Assembly (NCBI GenBank): GCA_022376515.1
Contig: WTXI01000173.1
Location: 1 to 64,000 of the forward strand
DNA from: Lactifluus volemus
Lineage: Eukaryota > Basidiomycota > Agaricomycetes > Russulales > Russulaceae
Direction: 5' to 3'
Length of the DNA stretch: 64,000 nt
The notes under the pieces are model-generated. The model saw nothing but the letters and a program-made list of their open reading frames with translations. It made no database searches and was not told the DNA's origin. The translations under genes and the position numbers were made by a program. Within the stretch, counting starts at the first letter, position 1; every line of letters starts with the position of its first letter. Of this stretch, positions 33,073-43,491 are shown piece after piece.

Positions 33073-34132
33073 ATGCGTCTCTTCAAGCTTCTTTCTCTTC
33101 TCGGTCTCTTCTTCGGGGCTCGTGCATCGTCCCATAAGACTCGAGAGCCAGCATCACACCCTCTGGACACACGCGAGCTCCTCGACGTGTGCGCGGTCGT
33201 GAAGGCAGATCTCAATGTCCTTGGCATTCTTGATGGCCTGATAGGTCGGTCAATCCCCTAGAGTATACTGTGACCACCGTTCCTTATCGAACCGAATGTC
33301 TCAGATGTCTGCCTGTGTTTATCAGCCCTTCCCCTTTACATTCAGGCAAACGTAGTCGCCATCGCGGCAGCCCCGGGCGGAGAACCGGCTGTCACCGATT
33401 TTTTGACAAACCTCGTACGTGAAAACGGAGAGACGCCTTGAGCATTGATCTAACTCCAACATCAGATCAACGAAGGTGCCGCAAAATCGGGCTGTAAATA
33501 CCCGGACCACAGCAAACCCGCCTGTGTTAACGGAAACCCGTGCGGGTTTACGTGCACGGACGGCTTCACGGCTTCCCCGCCAGACAACCCGACGACGTGC
33601 GTTTGCGAGGCACCCTCGGTCATCTGCAACGGTCAGTGTGTGGAAGCTGGGTCATGCCCCACAAGCGCTCCGCAAACAAAGAAGAAACGCTGGCTTGGCA
33701 GCGGTACCTGCGCCGAGATGGGTCCTGAATGGGCTGCATGCGGTGTCTTTGGCGGTGGTGCCCGTTCATGGGAGTGCATCAATACGGCCCGCGATCTCGA
33801 AAGCTGTAAGTGCTTCCTTTTTGCCTCTATATCCACATATTGATTGACACGAGTTTCGTCTTGATTCAGGTGGAGGGTGCATGCTACCTTTGACACCTTA
33901 TGTTCCAATTGGCCAGGACTGTACTTCCCTCCCCGGTATCGCAGACGTTGCCTGTATTGCAGGCGAATGTGTTGTCCACCGTTGCCTCCCGGGATACGCT
34001 CTCGCGCGCGACGGCAACCATTGCGTCTCTAGGCACGGAAAGATTTCTGAGTACGAGGAAGACGAAGCTGAGTCTGTACCTGCGAGGGTTTATGGGCTGG
34101 AACACGTCCCTCTGCGGAAACGGAAACATTAA
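33073..34132 (+). CDS. CPL1-like secreted cysteine-rich protein, copy 5
   Basis: Exons 33073..33244, 33305..33414, 33466..33805, 33870..34132; 294 residues. Order of parts: signal peptide to about residue 19 (MRLFKLLSLLGLFFGARAS); a short KTREP...LDTRELLDVC segment; variable tail of exon 1; exon 2 starting DVCLCLS; cysteine-rich module CKYPDHSKPAC...CNGQCVEAGSC; basic site TKKKRWLGSG; CPL1 core with ESCGGC, QDC, VAC, GEC, HRC, NHC; acidic tail ending in a basic RKRKH. About 22 cysteines follow the signal peptide, which fits an extracellular disulfide-bonded protein. CPL1-like domains are common in basidiomycetes; the Cryptococcus Cpl1 protein is secreted and acts on host cells, but the role of the mushroom proteins is not established. 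First gene of the seven-copy direct array. Confidence 0.88.
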
Positions 34133-35721
34133 ACACTCCACCCTTCTTTAGACTTGCTAAATGTAATTATGGGCAGAGAAAAGAACATTGGACACTTACT
34201 TACTTATCTGATTAGATGCGATCAGACCCTTACTAGTCTCTCCTTTGAGCTCATCCTTACACCCCGGTTCCGTTTTATTGTTTTTATTCGTGCGTACCAT
34301 TCTGGACCGTCGTTTGTTATCCTACATTGTGGATGCACACAGTCGTGACGTTTCCTGAATAATACCCCCCAATAGTACATGTTCAACTAAACACGTAGTA
34401 CGTGATTGTAATTATCGGGTCAAAAATCGTTTAAAAAGTAATCCGGAAGCTACTGTTGGTTCAGGTGATAGTTGTCCGCTATAACGCCGAGTTGAATTCG
34501 ACCCGCAAGTCGCTCATCATTGCTCGAGGCAGGCGGGGTCCAGGGTCACGAAGCTCAGCACACAAATGGCTAAGCTTTATTTAATACCCGGCGGGGCGGC
34601 GCCCCATGCCTCGTGATATGACGCGGCGCCCACTACCGCAGGTGCGGGGACGCCTCCCCGACGCAAACACTTCTTTCGAACATTTCTCAGTTTTACCACG
34701 CACTGTTACCTCGTTGCCGACTTTTCCAGCTCGATTAGCCCCTTCCGCACAATCAAATTGACGAAACGGGACTCAATCGTGTTATGCGCAATCGTTTCAA
34801 AATTTTTTTTTTTTTTTTGGTTTTCCTCCAACAGGACTCCGACTCGCAAACTTCTTCCTAACCTAGTGCTATCGAAACCGCGTGATCGCGTCTTGAGTAG
34901 GCAGTAGGCCGACGGAAAATAAACTAGCTCTGCTTAGGTACTACTAAGGCAGAGACTGATCGTTCGTTGCGCATGTACTAGGCGCGTTCTGGGAAACGGG
35001 CTCGCTCTGGCACTACCGACGCGCGTCCGAGATTACACCAAACGAAGGACTGGAACTAGTTACTAGTACTATGCAGTAGCACGAGTGCGATTCTGCAATG
35101 GATTTCCTGTCACACGTCCCGCTGGTTGGGGGTTAATTCCGAGTCTTCAGCTTCACCAACTTCATCTTAGCCTCCGCGTTGCCAGTGACTTGACAGCCAT
35201 CTAGCCCATTCCTGCAGCCAGTGAGAGTGAGGGAACGCGTCGCCAATCATATACTACTACCCGGAAAGGATGAACAACTGGCACACTAAGTTAGCCATAA
35301 TTGAATATCGACGAAATTGCAGCCCTTCGAATTGGCACGTGCGTCGAACACTAAGCTTGATGCTGTATAAGAAGACTTGATGTCGTCGACCGTACTGAAC
35401 TAGGTGTGTTCTAGTACGGTTTTAGCGCTAGACCGACTACGTCGAGGACACTAGGCGATGATCCCATCATAACCCAGGAACTCGGAAACTTTCCGAGATG
35501 AGTCCCAAGCAAGCCGGGATGCACCAGGATACGTGTCTTGCGTGCCGGTCGTTCCTGTTCTGGCATGCCGTCTCAGATGCAAGGCACGAGGGGTGACTGC
35601 GTCAAATTGATGAAACACAGTACAGTACAGTACTGTATCATTCGCACTTGAGTGACTACTGTACCAAAAGGAATAAGGCACATACCGAATTCGCAGTTTT
35701 CAGCCGCAGGAAAATCGTGGC
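34133..35721. repeat. Array spacer, unit 5
   Basis: Non-coding spacer almost identical to 39355-40720 over about 1.4 kb. Landmarks: GACGTTTCCTGAATAATACC, GAATTCGACCCGCAAGTCGC, a GC-rich GGCGGGGCGGCGCC block, a T-run at 34804-34819, and a stem-loop CTCGGAAACTTTCCGAG at 35481-35497. The same landmarks in other order and state recur behind copies 7, 8 and 9. Confidence 0.8.
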
Positions 35722-35745
35722 ATGCTAGCCGAGCTCGGCTAGCAT
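35722..35745. repeat. 24-bp perfect palindrome in array spacer
   Basis: ATGCTAGCCGAG followed by its exact reverse complement. Identical at 41672-41695; mutated versions lie near 44686, 47347 and 51499, always after CAGCCGCAGGAAAA. Function unknown; a binding site or hairpin are possible. Confidence 0.85.
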
Positions 35746-35960
35746 AAAGGATGATTTCCGAGAACAATGCCTGAAATGGCCCGCGAGCAAAAAATTCTCA
35801 TACTCTGAGATGGTGGCAGACTCTGCGTCGCCAGCTGGTAAACCTCTTATTCCAAGAGCCCTATCGTCCAGAATATGGCTCTCATATTCTGGGTCAGTGG
35901 CAGCATGGAGCTTTCCTTTCAGCTGTTCGGGTAGTCCTGGGCATGTGCTCCATACTCATA

Positions 35961-36252
35961 CTAACACTGCGGGGGTAGTGGGCCATGGGCGGGTGTAACG
36001 GATCAGTCACGCTTGTCCCCAGCCATAGTTCAGACTCCGCAGCCATTGGGCGTGACTCGTGTGACAAACCACATTTTTTTTGTTTTTCTATACAACACAA
36101 TTCTACCCAAAAAAAAAAAAAAAAACACGGAATATGCTTGCATGTGGTACAGGATGTCATATGTCAATTTTTGTGGTGGTTGAGCAAGAATTGGATGAGA
36201 AATTCAAAGTGATCCATTACCCCCGATTGGCCCATTACCCCCGCAGGGTTAG
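35961..36252. mobile_element. TA-flanked MITE, 292 bp
   Basis: Ends are 24-bp inverted repeats with two mismatches (CTAACACTGCGGGGGTAGTG and, from the right, CTAACCCTGCGGGGGTAATG), flanked by TA at 35959-35960 and 36253-36254. The corresponding spacer at about 44940 lacks it. Contains T- and A-runs; no coding capacity. Confidence 0.75.
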
Positions 36253-36682
36253 TACTGCACTGTACTATTAATGTCAACCACGCTACCACGCCATCCAGAA
36301 ACGCCGTTGTTGTGTGCAATTTCATAACTGTCAGATTCCGAGTTAACTTCCGACCAAGCTTCCGACCCTGACCCTGGAACGGCAGGTCACGGTGACATGG
36401 CAGGTGACTGGTGACACGCCCGGGCCCGTGATGGAACCACATCTGGGATTTTTTTTTTTTTTTTTGAATCCGAATTTGTATTCCGCAGCGCATACAACGT
36501 GGCACAGAGGCGGTTGCGAAGGGTGACTAAGTGTTATGACTATCATGTACGGGAGAGAGTAGGTGATGGTTGTAAGCCATCGGTGCGTAGTGGTGTGGTG
36601 TGTTTATGTGGCGGTCGTGTGTATGTATGTATGTAGTTGCAGCAGGGGTGACTCTGCCACGGAAAGAAAAAGACCCTGTGCC

Positions 36683-36990
36683 TCAGTCTCGTTCCCAGAC
36701 CGCCCGCGGTTTATTGCAGGCCCTCATCTCCTCTAAGAACCTAAGAAGCCTTTGAACGCGCTTCGGGGTTTCGAGGAGCTGTTTGAGGCTCCAAGTGCGG
36801 CCATTTGACATCAAATGTCAGTGGCGCGTGGTGTCGAAAAGTGGGCAGTGCATGACGACATGCTCGATCGTTTGTATGGTTTCGCCGCATTGACATGCGA
36901 CTTGTTCTGGAGTGTGTTGGGGGAAGAATCTTTGTGTGTATTCTCCGGTGAATGCGTGTCCTGTAATAACAGGTACAGGCCCCGACACAC
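36683..36990 (-). pseudogene. LINE ORF2 C-terminal remnant with CCHC motif
   Basis: Frame encodes GHAFTGEYTQRFFPQHTPEQ, then CQCGETIQTIEHVVMHCP, the C-x-C...H...C zinc motif near the C-terminus of LINE polyproteins, then LKQLLETPKRVQRLLRFLEE before a stop. One in-frame TGA follows CPLFDTTRH, where CGA would restore Arg. No reverse-transcriptase domain remains, so this copy cannot move by itself. Confidence 0.8.
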
Positions 36991-37053
36991 TTTATCATAA
37001 CCAATCGTTGTATGTATGAGACAGGATTGTATCATCACTAGTTAGACACCGTT

Positions 37054-37941
37054 TTAAGTCCAACCTGGCTTCCATAAGCCCGTGTCCCTATATCTTGGCA
37101 CCTCCTCCTTTCGGATTCGAAGCTGTTGACCAGTCTCTATGTGCTGAATGGGCATGAGGAGACTGTTATCCTGCGAGTCTCCAGTTACCGCAGGTAGGGA
37201 CGTGATGTATGATGGGGTAGTAGGTGCAGGAGGGGTGGGGGTAGCAGGAGGCTTGTCCAACTTTGCCGCAGGTGTGGCTTGTGAGGCCTGTCCGCTGGCT
37301 GCTTCCTCTCTCACGCGTACTACTTTGGAATTGGGGCACTTGTGCTTCTTGGCAGTTTTGCGGGACTCGAACTTGCGTCCACATGCCTCGCATTGCTGCT
37401 GGCGTGTGGGAAGTTTGGCCGCTTTCGCAGCTTCCCGTTCCCTTTCACGTTTTGAGGCACAGCTTCTCTTCCATGCAAGACGCCTCTTCTCCTTCTGGGC
37501 ATTGTTGGCCTTGCGGCCGCCCTTCTTGAGTTCGAAAAAGGCCTCACGGCCTCCTTCTTGTAGAAGCTCCAAAATATATGCAAACATTACCTTTTTCACC
37601 TTGAGGACAGGGTGAGGTACCAGCACAACAGCACACTTGACCAGGTGTGAATGATATGGGGGAGTAAACTCCACCCAGGAAATGTTTCCATCCTCATCCT
37701 TTTGGGCTGAGATGACATTGGTCAAGAGGTGGGTCCTCGAGAGGAACCAGCGACAATGGAAGATGTTGTGGATGTCAAAGACCGAAAGTTCATTGTCCAC
37801 AGTTGGAGACCGTTTGATTTTAGCCCCACCCTTCACAGCAGGTCAGTCAGGGCCACTGGAAGATGATGGAGGGGAAAGAGTCATATGGATGTCCTGTGGG
37901 GCAGGGGAAAGGATGTTCTCAACCTCGGAGGGGGAGGACAT
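37054..37941 (-). pseudogene. LINE ORF1-like protein, one in-frame stop
   Basis: Begins MSSPSEVENILSPAPQD in an ACCACC-ATG context. A TGA at codon 33 (37843-37845) interrupts it; the frame then stays open to 37054. It contains a basic Lys/Arg-rich helix (KEKRRLAWKRSCASKRERER) and a zinc-knuckle-like CEACGRKFESRKTAKKHKC, then a Pro/Thr-rich linker. Nucleic-acid binding is likely. Assignment as ORF1 rests on its position upstream of the LINE ORF2 remnant inside one target duplication. Confidence 0.72.
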
Positions 37942-38158
37942 GGTGGTAAGAGTGAAAAGAAGATGGTTACGAACCACATCTGGGATGCTCCTCCTTACTG
38001 ATGGCATTTCTACCACCAATATCATTTCATTTTTCGGGTTGTGATAAACTTTTATGAACAAGGTGCTATTGTGGTTTCAAGGGTCATTCATTGCTAGCTG
38101 TGGTTTGAGCTGCAGAGCCTCATCCGTTTTTTATTGCCGAGTGTACCTTACGCCGTTG

Positions 38159-38167
38159 TATATAAAG
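38159..38167 (+). promoter_or_regulatory. TATA box of CPL1-like copy 6
   Basis: TATATAAAG, 99 nt before the ATG, preceded by GCCGAGTGTACCTTACGCC, conserved before copies 7-11. Confidence 0.65.
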
Positions 38168-38257
38168 CGTCGCACTGCGGGCCTGCGGCTCCCCGGGGTC
38201 ATTTCTCTTGCCCTATCCATTCTCTTTTTCTCGGGCGGAGACTTTCTTACTCGCGGT

Positions 38258-39354
38258 ATGCATCTCTTCAAGCTCCTTTCTCTTCTCAGTCTGTTCTTCT
38301 GCGCTCGTGCATCGTCCCTTAAGACGCGACAGCCGGCGTTACACTCTCTAGATGCACGCGACCTCTCCAACGTGTGCGCGTTCGTGAACTCAGAGCTTAC
38401 TATCTCCGACCCAAACTTTAATGTTTTTTCCGTTGGCCCGATAGGTCGGTCAATCCCCCAGAGCATACAGTGACACCGTTCCTTATCGAATGTCTCAGAT
38501 GCGTGCCTGTGTACATCGACCCTTCAGGATTTCGTTCAGACAGACCCAGTCGCATCCACGGCAGCCAGCGAAGCCCTGAACGGAGCATCGACTGTTATCG
38601 ACGAATTGACTGGCCTCGTACGTGAAACGGAGAGATGCCTTAAACATTTATTCTAACTTGACTTGAAATTCAGATCCTCGTAGCTGCCTCAGATTCGGGC
38701 TGCAACTACCCGGACCACAGCGATCCCGTCTGTGTTGGCCAAGACCCGTGTGGGTTTACATGCACGGACGGCTTCACGGCTTCCCCGCCAGATAACCCGA
38801 CGACGTGCATTTGCGAGGCACCCTCGGTCGTCTGCAACGGCAAGTGTGTGGAAGCTGGGCCATGCTCTACAAGCGCTCCAAAAATATCAAAGGAGAAACG
38901 CTGGCTTGGCAGCGGTACCTGTGCCGAGATGGGTCCTGAATGGGCTGCATGCGGTGTCTTCGGCGGTGGTGCCCGCTCATGGGAGTGCATCAATACGGCC
39001 CGCGATCTCGAAAGCTGTAAGTACAACATTTTTTTGCCTCTATATGCGCATATCGACTGACACGGGTTTCGTCTTGATCCAGGTGGCGGGTGCATGCTAC
39101 CTTTGACACCTTATGTTCCAATTGGCCAGGACTGTACTTCCCTCCCCGGTATCGCGGACGTCGCCTGTATTGCAGGCGAATGTGTTGTCCACCGTTGCCT
39201 CCCGGGATACGCTCTCGCGCGCGACGGCAACCATTGCGTCTCTAGGCAGGGAAAGATTTCACATCATTCTGAGTACGAGGAAGACAAAGCTGAGTCTGTA
39301 CCTGCGAGAGTGTATGGGCTCGAACACGTCCCTCTGGGGAAACGGAAACATTAA
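38258..39354 (+). CDS. CPL1-like secreted cysteine-rich protein, copy 6 (mosaic)
   Basis: Exons 38258..38444, 38499..38617, 38674..39016, 39083..39354; 306 residues. Exons 1-2 and the first half of exon 3 are nearly identical to copy 9 (same NSELTISDPNFNVFSVGPI segment, identical exon 2 DACLCTSTLQDFVQTDPVAS, SKEKRWLGSG site), whereas exon 4 and the 3' flank match copy 5 (PGIADVAC, GYALARDGNHC, and 1.4 kb of spacer). Upstream sequence was interrupted by the LINE insertion ending 290 bp before the gene. A Cys in the signal peptide (LFFCARAS) is shared only with copy 9. Confidence 0.88.
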
Positions 39355-41671
39355 ACACTCCACCCCTCTTTAGACTTGCTAAATGTAATTATGGGCAGAG
39401 AAAAGAACATTGGACACTTACTTATCTGATTAGATGCGATCAGACGCGTAGTCTCTCGTTTGAGGTCATACTTACACCCCGGTTCCGTTTTACTGTTTTG
39501 ATTCGTGCGTGCCATTCTGGACCGTCGTTTGTTATCCTACATTGTGGATGCACAGTCGTGACGTTTCCTGAATAATACCCCCCAATAGTACTGTTCAACT
39601 AAACACGTAGTACCTTGCGTAGTACGTGATTGTAATTATCGGGTCAAAAATCGTTTACAAAGTAATCCGGAAGCTACTGTTGGCTCAGGTGATAGTTGTC
39701 CGCTATACCGCCAAGTTGAATTCGACCCGCAAGTCGCTCATCATTGCTCGAGGCAGGCGGGGGTTACGAATCTCAACCACCCAAATGGATAAGCTTTATT
39801 TAATACCGGGGCGGGGCGGCGCCTCGTGCCTCGTGACATGGCGCGGCGCCCACGACCGCAGGTGCGGGGACGCCTCCCCTGGGGCGACGGAAATGCCTTA
39901 CTGCACTTCTTTTGAACTTTTCCACGCACTGTACAGTAAACCCGCCGCCGACTCTTCCAGCCCCTTCCGCACAATCAAATTGGCGAAACGGGACTCATCG
40001 TGTTATGCGCAATCGTTCCTTTTTTGTTTAATTTTAATTTCTGGTTTCACTCCACACGTCTCGCAAACTTCCTACCAAGTGCTACTGCAATCGCGTCGCG
40101 TCTTGAGTAGGCAACAGTCCAACGGAAAAGAAACCAGCTCTTTACTAAGGCAGAGACTGATCGTTCGTTGCGCATGTACTAGGCGCGTTCTGGGAAACGG
40201 GCTCTGGCACTACCGACGCGCGTCCGAGATTACACCAAAGGAAGGACTGGAACTAGTTACTAGTACTATGCAGTAGCACGAGTGCGATTCTGCAATGGAT
40301 TTCCTGTCACGCGTCCCACTGGTTGGGGGTTAATTCCGAGTCTTCAACTTCATCAACTTCATCTTAGCCCCCGCGTTGCCAGTGACTTGACAGCCATCTA
40401 GCCCATTCCTGCAGCCAGTGAGAGTGAGAGAACGCGTCGCCAATCATATACTACTACCCGGAAAGGATGAACAACTGGCACTAGCTATAATAGTAGTGGA
40501 AGTAAATATCGACGAAGCAGCCTTCGAATTAGCACGTGCGTCGAACACTGAGCTTGATGCTGTATAAGAATGTCCGATGGCGTTGAGCGTACTGAACTAG
40601 GTATGTTCTAGTACGGTTTTGGCGCTAGATCGACTACGTCGAGGGCACTAGGCGATGATCCCATCATAACCCAGGGACTCGGAAACTTTCCGAGATGAGT
40701 CCCAAGCAAGCCGGGCCCGGAACGTCTCATCATGTAGCCTGGAAAGCACGGATTTACTGTATGGGCTTGGAACATAGACTGCGGCCGATATCCTTTGCTG
40801 AGTACATTACGATCTGATCAAGTGCAACCACATGACACCCGAATAGCGCGATAAGGACTGTGCTTCCCTGTATGGTATTGACTGCACTCAACGTGTGATT
40901 AGAACAGGAGCCCGAGCCCCCCGAACCACCATCTCCTCCTACTCGTCTTGCTTGTTCAAGTTGTTTTGTGACCCTCAGACTCGCTCTTCAAAGACTTCGC
41001 TCTCCCTCCCACTGGCAAGCTAGCATGAGCGCGCTCTGACAATAACTGTGTTGACCACGGGACCAGCTCTTCGTATCGGCCTCTCCCAAGTCGAGCCTAT
41101 TCAAGCTGAGCCGAGAGATGAACTGCTTGGAAAGTAAGAGGTGACGGACTTCATGAGGTTCATAGAGGGACAAGAGGGAAACGGGAATACTGGGATATTT
41201 GTGTAGGAAAGGGAGAAAGAATTGGGATCGATCGGAAAATGGGAAGTGAGGCCAGGGAAGGAGGTCGTACACTTAGTGTCCTCTGAAACTAGTCTTTAAG
41301 TGGAGAAGTGTGACTAGACATAGTACCAGATAGATCCGGAGATACTCTCGCCGACGACCGCACCTGTAGCCGCTTCTAGTCCAAGGCGAAAATGAGAACC
41401 GCCTTGGGTCGCTCTAGTTACACCCTCACGTCTGTGACACGTGCTGGGTGGCGGTGGTGAGGAGCGCCCCACGTCGAGATGCACCAGGATACGTGTCTTG
41501 CCGCCTCTTGCGTGCCGGTCGTTCCTGTTGTGGCATGCCGTCTCAGATGCAAGGCACGAGGGGTGACTGCGTCAAATTGATGAAACACACAGTATCGTTC
41601 TTGAGGTCACTACCAAAAAGGAAGAAGGCACATACCGAATTCGCAGTTTTCGGCCGCAGGAAAATCGTGGC
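39355..41671. repeat. Array spacer, unit 6
   Basis: 39355-40720 is the near copy of the unit 5 spacer, with stem-loop CTCGGAAACTTTCCGAG at 40678-40694. 40720-41640 is more diverged and pairs with 50570-51180 (CTTTAAGTGGAGAAGTGTGACTAGACAT-like, CCGCCTTGGGTCGCTCTAG-like). No gene seen. Confidence 0.7.
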
Positions 41672-41695
41672 ATGCTAGCCGAGCTCGGCTAGCAT
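41672..41695. repeat. 24-bp perfect palindrome, second copy
   Basis: Identical to 35722-35745, in the same spacer context. Confidence 0.85.
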
Positions 41696-42308
41696 AAACA
41701 ATTTTCCCAAGAAAAAATGCCTGACATGGCCCGAGAACAAAAAAGCTGGTGCTCGTACTCCGAGAACGCGGCAGACTCTGCGTTGCCAGCTGGAGTAAAC
41801 TTCTTATTCCAAGCGCCCTATCGTCCTGAATACGATTCTCATATTTCTTGGTCAGTAGCAGCATGGAGCTTTCCCCTCGGCTTTGCAGCTATTCGGATAG
41901 TCCTGGGCATGTCGCCTGAACACATACTGACTAGTCAACGACCCCACCATGCCATCCAGAAACACCATTTGTTGTACAATTTCATAGCTGTCGGTGTATT
42001 CAACTTCCGGAATCCGACCTGACCCTGCATTGCAAATTTGCAATGGCAGGTGACAGGCCCGGCGTGAGTCCGAGACTCCGAGTCGCGTGATGGAACCATA
42101 ATTGGGATGCTACTCCTTACTGATGGCATTCTACTACCACTATCATCTCATTTTTCAGGTTGTAATAAACTTTTATGTCAAAGGTGCCATTGTATTTTCA
42201 AGGGTCATTCATTGCTAGCTGTAATTTGAGCTACAGAGCCTCATTAGTTTTTTTATTGCCGATTGTACCGGACAACACAGTCACTGCCGAGTGTACCTTA
42301 CACCATTG

Positions 42309-42315
42309 TATATAA
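42309..42315 (+). promoter_or_regulatory. TATA box of CPL1-like copy 7
   Basis: TATATAA, 99 nt before the ATG; the following base differs from the TATATAAAG of the other copies. Confidence 0.6.
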
Positions 42316-42407
42316 CGCCGTTGTACTGCGGGCCTGCGGCTCCTCGGGTCATTTCTCTTGCCCTATCCATTCATTTTTTCTCGTGCGGAGACTTTCCTAC
42401 TCGCGGT

Positions 42408-43491
42408 ATGCGTCTCTTCAAGCTCCTTTCTCTTCTTGGTCTGTTCTTCGGGGCCCGTGCATCGTCCCTTAAGACGCGAGAGCCAGCATCACACCCTCTA
42501 GATGCACGCGAGCTCTCTGACGTGTGCGCGTTCCTGGACACAGATCTTAGTGTCCGCATCGTACAGGGCACTTTCTATGACGTTGGCAAACTAAGTCGGT
42601 CAATCCCCTAGAGTATCTGTGACACCGTTCCTCATCGAATGTCTCAGATGTCTGCCTGTGTATATCAGCCATTCCCGAGTTCATTCAAACAAACTCAGTC
42701 GCCATCGTGGCAGTTGGGCTTGCCCAGGGCGGAGAACAGACTGTCATCTCCGTTTTGAAGAACCTCGTACGTGAACAGAGAGAGCGATGCCTTGAGCATT
42801 TATCTAACTTGACTTGAACTTCAGATTCACCAATATGCCGGAGGTATACTCTGCCGCTACCCGGACCACAGCATTCCCGCCTGTGTTGACCAAGACCCGT
42901 GCGCGTTTCAATGCACGGACGGTTTCACGGCTTCCAACCCGACAACGTGCACTTGCGAGGCACCCTCGGTCGTCTGCAACGGCCAGTGTGTGAATGCGGG
43001 GTCGTGCCCCACAAGCGCTCCGTCAACAACGAAGAAGCGCTGGCTTGGCAGCGGCACCTGTGCGGAGATGGGTCCTGAATGGGCTGCATGTGGTGTCTTT
43101 GGCGGCGGTGCCCGTTCATGGGAGTGCATCAATACGGCCCGCGATCTCGAAAGCTGTAAGTACTTCCCCAAGAAAGTTTTTTTCTCTATGCACATTTCGA
43201 CTGACACGGGTTTCGTCTGATTCAGGTGGCGGGTGCATGTTACCCCTGACACCTTATGTTCCAATCGGCCAGGATTGTTCTTCCCTCTCCGGAGTCGCGG
43301 ACGTCGCCTGTATTGCAGGTGAATGTGTTGTCCACCGTTGCCTCCCGGGGTACGTTCCTGCTCGCGACGGCAACCATTGCATCTCTAGGCACGGAAAGAC
43401 TTCACAGCATTCTGAGTATGACGAGGACGAAGCTGAGTCTGTACCTGCGAAAGTTTATAGGCTGGAACACGTCCCTCTGCGGAAACATTGA
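42408..43491 (+). CDS. CPL1-like secreted cysteine-rich protein, copy 7
   Basis: Exons 42408..42594, 42648..42766, 42825..43155, 43226..43491; 300 residues. Exon 1 ends in a private sequence (TDLSVRIVQGTFYDVGKL), exon 2 begins NVCLCISAIPEFIQTN. The cysteine-rich module lacks the SPPD residues found elsewhere (GFTASNPTTCTC), a clean 9-nt deletion, and has FQC where most have FTC. The KKRWLGSG site and CPL1 core are complete. The tail ends LRKH instead of LRKRKH. Confidence 0.88.

Larger units (their letters stand above)
36450..37970 (-). mobile_element. Internally deleted LINE retrotransposon with 16-bp TSD
   Basis: Minus-strand element ending in a poly(A) tract (T-run from 36450) and flanked by identical 16-bp copies of GAACCACATCTGGGAT at 36434-36449 and 37971-37986. 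Other array spacers (for example 42092-42107) have a single similar site without the insertion. Starts with a 29-nt leader before an ATG at 37941, so the 5' end is probably complete. Contains a 5' ORF and only the last part of the reverse-transcriptase ORF; the middle is missing. The tail GAATCCGAATTTGTATTCCG (plus strand) recurs at 14638-14657. Confidence 0.85.

Noticed and set aside
37054..37836. Host C2H2 zinc-finger gene on the minus strand
   Set aside because: It lies inside a 16-bp target duplication together with a LINE ORF2 remnant and poly(A), so it is part of the retrotransposon.
39626..40276. 216-codon open frame behind copy 6
   Set aside because: Lies in spacer that is nearly identical to 34400-35060, where the frame is broken; no recognisable domain.
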